NCBI GenBank assembly: GCA_963971225.1 | Contig: OZ020269.1 | Location: 94,764,540 to 94,828,539, forward strand | Reading direction: 5' to 3' | Length of the DNA: 64,000 nucleotides | DNA from: Melieria omissa | Lineage: Eukaryota > Arthropoda > Insecta > Diptera > Ulidiidae | Shown here: piece after piece, positions 50,080 to 59,890 of the stretch | How the letters are laid out: every line of letters begins with the position of its first letter | Position numbering within the stretch: the first letter of the stretch is position 1 | Position numbers and translations under genes: made by a program | Notes under the pieces: model-generated | Database searches by the model: none | Told to the model about the DNA's origin: nothing | Seen by the model: only the letters and a program-made list of their open reading frames with translations

Positions 50080-50730
50080 AAAATACCCCCAGAGAAAAAA
50101 CAACAGCAAGCGGACGCTCTCCATGAAACACCAACATTCTCTCATTTGGCACTGCAGCCGGATTACGAAGACCAAAGCCAGAAGCTTCGACACTCTTCAT
50201 GGAACACTTACTTGAACTTGCATGTGTGTGTGTGCTGTGTAACACAGATGCAACCCACAACAGTTGCAAGCAATTGGCATGCGGTAGAACGGCCACAATC
50301 TGCTCTGGTTTCGAGCGCAACATTTGTGGCATGTGGCAGCACCGACAACAAAGATTACAAGTTGCAACCCAAATACTTGCCACACGTTGCTGTTGTTGGT
50401 GGTGCTGTGAAAATGTGCACGCAGCATTTATGCTGTTGCAAAGAAATTTAATCAAATTCTGTTGCATGCAACATTTTCATAATAGCAAACAGCATTGAGT
50501 GAAAAATATTGCAAAAACCATTGCTATGCAAATGTCAAGTTGGGTGAATGAGAAGTGAGGAAGCGGAGTAAGTAGTGGCAAATTGAAGCAGCAATCACCT
50601 AATTTCCTAATGCACTAATTCAAGTCGAGCTCGAGGAGCATTGCTTTCTCTTGCGGCAACATTGCAGTATGCATGTGGCTGCAACATACAACAACGATTT
50701 TGGATTTGAAATTGAAGTCTGGGCAGCTAT
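50080..50730. other. Non-coding, no gene recognised
   Basis: GC-balanced DNA with overlapping open frames of 75-130 codons on both strands that show no motif. A GTGTGTGTG run lies near 50224. Nothing further supported. Confidence 0.4.
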
Positions 50731-50734
50731 AAAT

Positions 50735-51025
50735 TGGAGAAAATGAATTTTTTTAATTTTTTTACTACAATCATCCGGGTTACGATTCCTTATAGACCTA
50801 ACAGAGATGGCGAAAGTAAAATTATCGGACACCTCAAAGTCAAAGACTTGAATCCCTTGACTCTTGATAGGAATCCCAGTCAGAGCGATATTCCTCCTCC
50901 AGGCAGTCATAGAGGGCACTCACAATATGCTATGAAGACTCCGAGGTACATCTGGTACATCATTTCCTTATACTCCCTCTGAACCTAACCTAACCTAACC
51001 TAATCCAACCTAACCCAAGACTCGA
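50735..51025 (+). mobile_element. Probable LINE 3' end with CCTAA tail
   Basis: Sequence ending CCCTCTGAACCTAACCTAAC and further CCTAA units, to about 51020. Together with the 34990 end (AACCTGACCTAATC), this looks like the 3' terminus and tail of a non-LTR element. The upstream sequence is too decayed to identify a protein with confidence. Confidence 0.45.
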
Positions 51026-51104
51026 TTTTGATTACAATTATATGTGAAACGGGGATGTTAGTAGAGTTTCGACATTGATTTTTGCCTCAAAAAAGACTAA
51101 AAGT

Positions 51105-51935
51105 TGATAACCCCACACCTTTTTTGTATGGGGAGGCGCCCTCTGGTGGTGAATTTTCGAACTTTAATAATTTTGTATTTTTTAAACTCACGAATGTTGA
51201 TAATTTCTGAATAAATAATTTGAATTGTTCAAAATTTTTTGAGATACAATTTTTCTTTTTTTATAAATGGGAAGCCAATTCCATAGAAAATTAAGCGCCC
51301 TCTGATAGTGAATTTTTTAACTTTTATATTTTTTGTATTTTTTAAAACTCAAGAATGTTGACAATTGTTGAATAAATCATTCAAATTGGTTTAACAATTT
51401 TGGAGATACAATGTTTATATTTTTTACAAGTGGGCCAATTTCATAGAAAATTACCAGTTTTGTATGGCAGCCCCCTTAAGACTTAGAGATAGAAAGTCTG
51501 AATGTATGGAAAAAACATTGGAAAAGTAAAATAAATGAGGGTCAGTCATACATTTAGTACATCTGGGAGCTACCTGGACGCAGTGGGAGCCTATTTTATA
51601 AAAACAATTATTTTGTATTTGAGCCTCATAAAGCATTGGAGATAAAGGGTAGGTGTGTTCAGAAGAAATCTTCAGAAGAAATGTTCAGAAAAAAAATTAG
51701 TTGGAGTCAATCATAGAATTTAACCCTCTAAGAGTAACTTCTGAGCAGCTATGAGGCAATTTATTGAACTTTCTAGTAGTTTTGTCAACTTTGGCTTCAC
51801 TGCAACGCATTTACTTTTACTATTTTCACCTAATTTTGTTGGCCAATGCATTTTTGGGTCAAACCACATAAAATTAGAGATTCCGGCGCATCAAACATCG
51901 AAAAATAATGCACTTAATTATGTCTAGTATTCACT
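51105..51935. repeat. Unclassified dispersed repeat, copy 2
   Basis: Collinear with 33760-34460 over its length (GGCGCCCTCTGGTGGTGAAT, TATGGCAGCCCCCTTAAGAC, ACGCAGTGGGAGCCTATTTT, TTAACCCTCTAAGAGTAACT, TTATGTCTAGT). It contains an internal partial duplication of its first roughly 160 bp: CGCCCTCTG blocks at about 51128 and again at 51296. No ORF. Confidence 0.88.
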
Positions 51936-51939
51936 TTCT

Positions 51940-53040
51940 GTTGGTGAAAACCACAATGGGCACAGAATTCCTCGTACATATTCTTCCAAAACAAATACCA
52001 TAAAATTGCAGAATACTTTAACTGTAGAAATTATAAATTTGTTCATATATTCGTTAAGTGTGCTTACTCAACCACATCAAACGCCCTGTGAATGAAGTAA
52101 GCTTTTACGCTGAACCCATCCAACACAGTCATACAAAGAATTAAAAATTAATCACAATATGTGTTCACTCACACCTGAAGCTCCTTCGACACACCCTAGG
52201 AATTCGAATGAACAAATCGACAGTGAAAACGAAGAGTTCTTAAGCCCATAAATATGCAACGTACGATTTGCAAGATTTTACATTATTAATTCATATTTAT
52301 TTGTTGGTATTTGAGGCAGAAAGACACATGAATAGCACTTGTGAGCCTAATACTTATGCATATGTCAAATTGAAATGTAATTTAATACGCACACTTACGT
52401 TCACATGTGTGTGTGTGTGCGTGCTTTTCTATACACTCACACATTTAAGTAGGACACTCGGTTCATATGGCTCATTGAATTGGTTATGGATTATTTAGCT
52501 CATTGCAGCGCTGCTTAAATATGTACGAAATAATGGCATTAAGCCCGCCGCACAAAACTGAAATATTCAAGTGTGAATTTTTAGGCGATGCCACATTTTC
52601 ATATTGAAAATATATGCACAAATTCACAATGATTGAGAAATTGAATATCAGAAATTGACATAATACAAAACATTTGGTGCTGGAGCGGCCATAAAATTTA
52701 AAGTTGTAAAAGAAAGTACACTATGAAACAAACAATTACTTTTGTGTTGAACATGAAAAGTTAATTTGAAGGGAATTTGTTGTGAGAATTCATGTAGCAA
52801 CTACGAGTAAGTAGTCAGTTTACTTAGTTGTTATTTATATATTCGAAATTTTTCAAATAAATTTGTGGATTTTTAAATATTTTTTTATATATTTTAGAAC
52901 GAAATTTTGCACGAAATAAGTTTTTATACATACATTTTTAATATTTTTCAGTTTTGTTTTATTGGATACACACAACCGGGATTGCTAAAAGGCAGAGAAG
53001 CATCGTATTTCCGAAATGCTAATCCTCATTTACCCCCGAA
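51940..53040. other. Non-coding, no gene recognised
   Basis: AT-rich DNA with a GTGTGTGTG run near 52407 and no recognisable element or ORF. Confidence 0.5.
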
Positions 53041-53042
53041 TA

Positions 53043-53206
53043 CAGTGGCGGATCCAGGGGATGGTTTTGGGGGTTGAAACCCCCTTAAAATATAAGGATT
53101 GACTTTAAAACTACATTTAAATTAAAAGGCATGTACATAAAAATTTATGAATATTAAAGACATACTTTTTGAAACCCCCCAACATATTTTTCTGAATCCG
53201 CCCCTG
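53043..53206. mobile_element. hAT-like MITE, family 1, second copy (164 bp)
   Basis: Termini CAGTGGCGGATCCAG and, on the other strand, CAGGGGCGGATTCAG. The 8-bp flanks are CCCGAATA (53035-53042) and CCCAAATA (53207-53214), one mismatch. Subterminal G/C runs match the copy at 45084-45236. Non-coding. Confidence 0.93.
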
Positions 53207-53246
53207 CCCAAATAACCTTTCGAATATTTTCGGTAGTGAAAGTAGA

Positions 53247-53585
53247 AGAGAGTAGATAGTAGAGTTAGTAGTTGGTAGTTAGTAATTAGTAGTTAGTAGT
53301 TAGTAGTTAGTAGTTAGTAGTTAGTAGTTAGTAGTTAGTAGTTAGTAGTTAGTAGTTAGTAGTTAGTAGTTAGTAGTTAGTAGTTAGTAGTTAGTAGTTA
53401 GTAGTTAGTAGTTAGTAGTTAGTAGTTAGTAGTTAGTAGTTAGTAGTTAGTAGTTAGTAGTTAGTAGTTAGTAGTTAGTAGTTAGTAGTTAGTAGTTAGT
53501 AGTTAGTAGTTAGTAGTTAGTAGTTAGTAGATAGTAGTTAGTAGACAGTAGTTAGTAGTTAGTAGTTAGTAGTTAGTAGTTAGTA
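53247..53585. repeat. (TTAGTAG)n heptanucleotide array, left part
   Basis: Heptamer TTAGTAG repeated about 45 times, with slightly degenerate units at the left edge and near 53530-53550. The array continues after the mariner at 53586-54508. Confidence 0.97.
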
Positions 53586-54508
53586 TCAGGAGTACAACTT
53601 TGCTTCCGCCGTTTTTTTCCAAAATTAAAAGCTTTATTGCAAAAAAGTGCTTACAGATGTATTATTCAAAGTATTGTCCGTCGCTAGCGACAACTTTCTC
53701 CCATCTTTCCGGCAATTTTCGGATCCCGGCTCGAAAAAAGGAGTCCTCTTTTGACGCTATCCATGAAGCAATCCATTTTTCCAATTCTTCGAAGGATTGA
53801 AAATGTTGATCTGCCAGGCCGTGTGCCATCGAACGGAATAGGTGGAAGTCAGAAGGGGCGACACCTGGGGAATACGGCGGGTGGGGCAAGACTTCCCATT
53901 TCAGCGTTTCCAGGTACTTTTTGACCACTTTTGCGACGTGAGGCGCTCGATGTCCCTCGGTTTCAACTCGTACGGCACCCAGTTTCCTTCTTTCTGAATC
54001 ATGCCCAGGGCCTTGAGACGTTTTGAAATGGCTTGCTGACTCACTCCCAACGATTCGGCAAGCTCTTCTTGGGTTTGGCACGAATCTTCATCAAGCAATG
54101 CTTCTAAATGTTCATCTTTGAAGGTTTTTTCTCTTCCACCACCATGTTTGTCTTCGACATCGAAATCACCATTTTTAAAACGTTGAAACCACTCCCGACA
54201 CGTTCTTTCACTCAGAGCAGCATCACCGTAAGTTTCTGAGAGCATTCGATGCGCTTCAGCTGCATTTTTTTTTCGAATTGTAACAGAAAAGTAAAAATTC
54301 CCGCAAATGGCGAGAATTGGGCACATAAACGGACATTTTCGAGCGTGAATAATACGAAAACAAGAACAACTGTCACTGAAACGGCGATGACAATTCGTTA
54401 GGCACTGTCCACACTCACTTTAGAGGCATTACCATCTATGTATTTCAACCAGCCTCAGCCGGTACAGCCACCTATCGAAAAACGGCGGATGCAAAGTTGT
54501 ACACCTGA
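53586..54508 (-). mobile_element. Internally deleted mariner inserted in the heptamer array
   Basis: Ends TCAGGAGTACAACTTTGCTT and, on the other strand, TCAGGTGTACAACTTTGCAT, flanked by TA at 53584-53585 and 54509-54510. The minus strand encodes an intact-looking N-terminal region (MCPILAICGNFYFSVTIRKK through the helix-turn-helix SLGVSQQAISKRLKALGMIQ to ELKPRDIERL, 54326-53945). This is fused out of place to the C-terminal VVKKYLETLKWEVLPHPPYS to SDGQYFE part (to 53662). In the last catalytic region the usual SPD reads SPG. The central catalytic domain is deleted, so it is non-autonomous. Confidence 0.95.
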
Positions 54509-55095
54509 TAGTTAGTAGTTAGTAGTTAGTAGTTAGTAGTTAGTAGTTAGTAGTTAGTAGTTAGTAGTTAGTAGTTAGTAGTTAGTAGTTAGTAGTTAGT
54601 AGTTAGTAGTTAGTAGTTAGTAGTTAGTAGTTAGTAGTTAGTAGTTAGTAGTTAGTAGTTAGTAGTTAGTAGTTAGTAGTTAGTAGTTAGTAGTTAGTAG
54701 TTAGTAGTTAGTAGTTAGTAGTTAGTAGTTAGTAGTTAGTAGTTAGTAGTTAGTAGTTAGTAGTTAGTAGTTAGTAGTTAGTAGTTAGTAGTTAGTAGTT
54801 AGTAGTTAGTAGTTAGTAGTTAGTAGTTAGTAGTTAGTAGTTAGTAGTTAGTAGTTAGTAGTTAGTAGTTAGTAGTTAGTAGTTAGTAGTTAGTAGTTAG
54901 TAGTTAGTAGTTAGTAGTTAGTAGTTAGTAGTTAGTAGTTAGTAGTTAGTAGTTAGTAGTTAGTAGTTAGTAGTTAGTAGTTAGTAGTTAGTAGTTAGTA
55001 GTTAGTAGTTAGTAGTTAGTAGTTAGTAGTTAGTAGTTAGTAGTTAGTAGTTAGTAGTTAGTAGTTAGTAGTTAGTAGTTAGTAGTTAGTAGTAA
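54509..55095. repeat. (TTAGTAG)n heptanucleotide array, right part
   Basis: About 83 near-perfect units continue the array of 53247-53585 on the other side of the mariner. It ends in slightly changed TAGATAG units. Confidence 0.97.
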
Positions 55096-55099
55096 ATAG

Positions 55100-57900
55100 T
55101 AGATAGTAGATAGTGTTTGCTTCCAAAGTTGTGTACGGAACCGCCTTCCCCCTTTCTTCCTCGCCTTCCTCTAAATAGAATCGTGTTTGTGCAACTGGCG
55201 GCCCATTTCTTAGCGAACGTCTTCGATTTTTTAACCACGTTGGCTGTAGCTGCATGCAATAATTTTTGTCTTTATCCTCTTTTTTCACAATTTGAATAAA
55301 GACATTTTAAAACTATAAAAACATCTTTTTAAATTGTTTAAAACTTCTTACAAATTTCATTTTATGTTCAAAAACTAAAGCAAAAACTAATCTCTACTTT
55401 TACTTATAGCTTTACGTTTGAAAATTGTTGATGTATAGTGAGTTCGTATTTATATTTTTCACTTTTACTTCTGATTGGTAGACTCTGATATTCAAATGCC
55501 TACAATTTTATGTCTAAAATTACACAAAATCATATCCGTAGAGGTGTTAAATTGTTAACACTTTTTGTAGATTGGTTTGATGCGCACACGATTGATTTAA
55601 CAAGCTGTAACACCTGGAAATATGCAATAAAATTGTGAAATCGATTTTGCAATGAATTTTAAGGTTGAGAGATTGAAAATTTAGAGCTATAATTGTCTGT
55701 ACGTATACGAAATAATATTCAAAATAATAAATAAATATTCAAAAAGGATGTGAGCTGTGATTACAATGAGTGGTTACAACCGATCAGAGACAAACATAAA
55801 AATTGAATTTTAGACACATCTTGAAGAATGAATCTCCGCTAAGTCGTGATTTTTTTGAAATTTGGGGACAAGCATGTGTTGTGTGAAGAAACATGATTTA
55901 GACATCATGATTTTGAACTTCCTGAAAATATTCTAAATAAAAAATAATTCGACACGTAGTTTATAATTTTTCGAAAATCAAAAATTTAATTGGGCCATCA
56001 ATGTGTTAATACTTGTGGTTTTATAAATTCCTTGAAACTCTTAAGAAACCCTTAGACATTTCGCTGTTTTTGTGCCTAAAAGTATGCTAAACTCTCATTC
56101 TTGTTTGTTTTAGACTCTAAACGAAAGTTCCACCAGTCATTAACCACTCAACAGACATCATTACTCAAATATTGTCCATTTTCTCTCAAAACTATGCTAC
56201 AATTGTTTGGGTTTAGCGCCGTAAAGCATGCTACGGATTCTTATAAATTCTTATAAATAAAACGTAATATCGAACGCGCACACTGGTACAGTGGGCACAC
56301 ATTAACTTCGACTGCCGCTAATTAGCGCACACTTGCAGCCACTCGAAAGCACACATCCGCACGTTGGCTATAAATATGCTATCGACTTAATAATGTTACG
56401 CCGCGTTGCACACAACATGCAATGCAAAATGAACGCTGCGCTGATTAAAAATGGCGGCACTCGCTGCACAAAAAACGACAACTGCAACGAAAAATCAAAT
56501 AAAATTGCCGAACAAACGCAACGCAGCGTTTCGCGAATTTCGTATGCAAATTACGTGACTGTTTGACTGCGAGCGAGCGCTCGCAAGCCTTGAGACTTTA
56601 ATTTGGCGCCCCGCACCGCTCGGCCGCCGCTCGAGCAACTACGCTCTGATGATATTTTAATCAGGTGGAAGAACATTTTCTGTTGATTTTCCAAAAATTT
56701 GCGCGCAAAGCACACTCACACACACACACACACACAGACATACATACAAACACTCGCATTTTCACAACGAATTTTCGCTTTTCATTGTGTGCGCCACGTT
56801 GGCCGCTCGCTCGGAGCGCGCTGCTGTTGACGCGCTGCACAAGTGAAATGCGCGCGCCGCATGAGTGAAATGCAATGAAGTTGCCACAACGCTGTGGCAC
56901 TGCCACTCGCTGCTGAATTGACTAAATTACGAGCACACGAACAGACGAACAAAGGAGCGCGCGGATGTTGCGTTTTGTTTGCAGCCGTTGGCGCGCAACG
57001 GTGCGGGCGCGCCGCCACGGACGTGAGAAAGTTATTAAAGTGAAAAAGATTTAGTTTAAATATTTGGCATTGAAATTACGACCACTGAGGCAGCACTGCA
57101 TCCATAGAGTTTTCCCCTCGATTGCACCTGCTCGCGTCCAAAGAAAGCTGGAAATTATTATTCTGCTTGCGCTCGCAAGTTGCCGACTCGGCCAGGCAAA
57201 GCGGGGCCAACTGATAAATTCGGCACGAATTGTGCCACAATTTGCCGGAATGCAACTTGCGGACGGAAATTTGCTGGCGTTGCCGCTGCTGCTGCCACTG
57301 CCACTGTTGCATTTTTAATATACTTGAAAAATGTTTACAAATAGCTGACTGGCATTAAAATTGCCAAATTGTGTGGGAGAAATGCTTGCAACCAAATACA
57401 AACAATTCATATCCACCAGAGAATATCGCATTTACTGGAATTGTAGTCAGTTTTTGAACTCATTATTAGAAATCGGTTGGCTCGGTTGGCTCTAAAACTG
57501 TCAGTTATTGTGCAGCTGTCACTGCGGCACAGCTATTGGATCATCCCAAGGGAAATGAGGTTTGAAGATTTTTCGTAGTGATTGACCTTTTCAATGATTC
57601 AGACAGAAACAAGTCTTAGTATAACAAGGCCAGCTTACCTTTATTAACTTTTTTACTTAATATGGCCCATGGCTCCAATTGAATTGCACTCTATATCTAC
57701 GCAAACATTTTATATTTCAAAACAAAATCTTTAGAAATGACTGATGATAAAATATACTAAATCTTGTAGAAATGCGCCCAAATTGAATATGTAATGTCGC
57801 CATACCCCAGTTGCTAAAACTTCGAGGACGCTGTAAACTGAAGTACATATTTTCCTTCAAGTATTCGGATAACTTGACTGGGTAAGTATAAACACTGGAC
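55100..57900. other. Non-coding, no gene recognised
   Basis: AT-rich to about 56270, including a dispersed-repeat fragment at about 55840-56010 (AAATAATTCGACACGT and relatives, see 42930-44620). 56270-57320 is clearly more GC- and CpG-rich (GCGCGC, CGAGCGAGCGCTCG near 56570) with a CA run at 56718-56735. It may be a promoter or regulatory region of an unseen gene, but no TATA box or coding exon is identifiable. Confidence 0.45.
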
Positions 57901-57908
57901 TTCTTTAA

Positions 57909-58669
57909 CCCTCTGGTTCCCAAGAAGGCCTGTAGACATCCTAAGCTTAAAAAAATTTTCTAAATTACACCTTATGATTTTTCTAGATGATTTTACACAT
58001 ATGGAAAGGGAAATTTCTATTTTATAAAATAAATGTAGTCAGATAACGGTGCCACATGCACAACGGCAGTAACTGTAAGACAAAGTTGAAGTTTCGTGAG
58101 AAAGTAAGCAAATAATTATACATATTTGCTTACATATTGTTACAAAAATCCCAAGTTTTCCAAGGTTCGTTTTGATTGTGTTTGAAAATAAAACAACTTC
58201 AATTATTCAGCGCAAAACGCAGTCAGAAACTAACAATCACTTTATTTACAAATTTACACTACTTCTACGATAGCATGTTCCCCTTTGCGTGCTCAACACA
58301 GACTCGACCCCTTGCGCTGCCACTGCTGCTTTTATACTAGTTTTTTTATCGCGCCGAAGTTTCTTGCACATTCCAGTTGTACTTTCTATCTCGATTGTTT
58401 TAGCAAAGCTCATCACCTTTCGCAAACCATCCTTGCCATATCGGACTATACCAAGCGAATTATACCAAATTTGCCATACTTCAAAGTGCATGCCTAAAAG
58501 TATGCTCTCACGTTTCATATGTGATTTTTTTTTCTTTGTTTCCCACGCAGGCCTCTATCACGCCTCCTATGGACATGACATTTTTTTTCCAAACAAACAT
58601 TACTTCTCCACCCCAAAACTATTACTGGTAATTTTTTTTAACAAGATTAAAAACTTAGGAACTAGAGGG
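57909..58669. mobile_element. TTAA-type (piggyBac-like) MITE split by an LTR-like insertion
   Basis: Left end CCCTCTGGTTCCCAAG after TTAA (57905-57908). Right end, on the other strand, CCCTCTAGTTCCTAAG next to TTAC (58670-58673, one change from TTAA). Termini match at 14 of 16 positions. The 380-bp LTR-like sequence 58138-58517 lies inside, so the original element was about 380 bp. Confidence 0.77.
58138..58517 (-). mobile_element. Solo-LTR-like sequence
   Basis: On the minus strand a TATAAAAG box (complement at about 58328-58335) is followed about 90 bp later by AATAAA (complement at 58241-58246). The sequence ends with TTTTTGTAACA, and plus-strand ends are TGTTACA...TTTCA. CATAT occurs at both borders. 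This U3-TATA-R-poly(A)-U5 order is what an LTR shows. A diverged relative lies at 31195-31403. No internal retroelement genes are present. The exact borders are uncertain. Confidence 0.6.
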
Positions 58670-58718
58670 TTACTTCTTTAATAGATAGTATCAATTAAAG
58701 ATCATACACCATACTCAC

Positions 58719-58802
58719 CAGTGGTGCACGCAAGGGGGGTTTTGGGGTTCAACCTTCCCAAATATCTGTGTTTTAAAAAAGTTGTGGGTGGGGAAATATC
58801 TG
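58719..58802. mobile_element. Short hAT-like MITE, family 2 (84 bp)
   Basis: Perfect 8-bp duplication ATACTCAC at 58711-58718 and 58803-58810. It starts CAGTGGTGCACGCAAGGGGG, as family 2 (14130-14285, 31405-31530), and ends in CTG. The right half is reduced, so this is a deletion derivative. Confidence 0.82.
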
Positions 58803-58849
58803 ATACTCACTCGAATCAAATCTGTTTACATAAGACCTTTACTTCTCAC

Positions 58850-59480
58850 TTAGTTACTTATGTTACTTAACTGACCATAACAATCCGTTACCCGGTTACG
58901 GCCGCAAAAACTCTCTCCAGCCACGTTCAACAAAATATGATAGGACATCCTCAACTTGATCCCTTCACCAGAGACACGATCTTCCTCTTCGCCACCAACC
59001 TCCAACTACAGCATTGAAAACCTTTTTCGCCGGATCTTTATCGTCCATACGGCAGACATGGTTAAGTTAAATTTATACAGCTTTATACCGATCATGAAGC
59101 TCCTTGTTGTTTCCTATATGATACGCGTCGCCAATACGAACAGGGTCGAAGCCGCTAAGTCGCTACCCGACCGCTTTCATGCTTAGGCGCCATAGAGGAT
59201 CACGACCAGAAAACGCGTTCTAAAGAGCGCAAGTTTTGTCGGACGAAAGAGGTCTCTGCTACTCAGTTGCCCACCGAGACCGTAGTAACACCTATTGGCA
59301 AGAGTAATCCTTCGCTTTATCCAAAGTACACGAATTCGTTAACAACTTCAAAAGTATACCTGTCAGCGTCGAATTCAGACCCTAGCCGCTGCGAGCCCCT
59401 TTCGTGTAGATAGTATATACTTTATCTTGTCATTTAACAGCAGACCCATTTAGTTTCGATTAAATCCAGGATTCGGACAA
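58850..59480 (-). mobile_element. RTE-type LINE 3' end (minus strand), decayed
   Basis: From right to left the minus strand reads, in broken frames, RIGDAYHIGNNKELHDRYKA, then VCRMDDKDPAKKVFNAVVGG, then a GRGRSCLW-type block and DQVEDVLSY. It then reaches the TTATGGTCAGTTAAG tail near 58880-58850. This is the RTE C-terminus, as at 31608 and 38580, but longer and older. Confidence 0.82.
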
Positions 59481-59499
59481 CTCCTGCCCGAGACACTGC

Positions 59500-59890
59500 G
59501 TCCAAGCAGTGAACTATTATGTCATGTCCATCTACGCTTCTGAAAGAGTTCGTGTCCACTCAACATCTCCGTCATTAATTTGAGCTTTTTTCTGCTTAGG
59601 TCCATTAGGTACTTCGACTTCCTTTCCGAGTAAGCTGGAAAAAAACAGCTTGGAGCATCGTTGCCTCACTGTGTTCGACCATTTATGGTTTGCTCGATCA
59701 ATGAATTCCTGTTCAACACAATGTCTGTAATAGGACTTGCTAACACCTATGATTTCTTCAAGTCCGTAGGGTCGGCTAGTAGCCCCATCCTTTGCCAATC
59801 TGTCCGGACCCATTTTGGCAGATTCTCTTTCACTCCCCAAACGTATATTGTCTTCAACGTTCAACCCATTAGGACCTGAACGGGCAACTT
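59500..59890 (-). mobile_element. LINE RNase H-distal C-terminus relic
   Basis: The minus strand 59864-59532 encodes ESAKMGPDRLAKDGATSRPY, then IIGVSKSYYRHCVEQEFIDR, then HKWSNTVRQRCSKLFF. These match the end of RNase H and the following region of I/R1/Jockey-type LINE polyproteins (ADELA..GA..P.GPEP.IGVS... H..W......CRQ.K.F). Frame breaks are present. The rest of the element toward 60400 is not clearly recognisable. Confidence 0.7.

Noticed and set aside
50980..51020. Interstitial telomere sequence
   Set aside because: CCTAA units are few and imperfect, follow LINE-like sequence, and flies do not use this telomere repeat.
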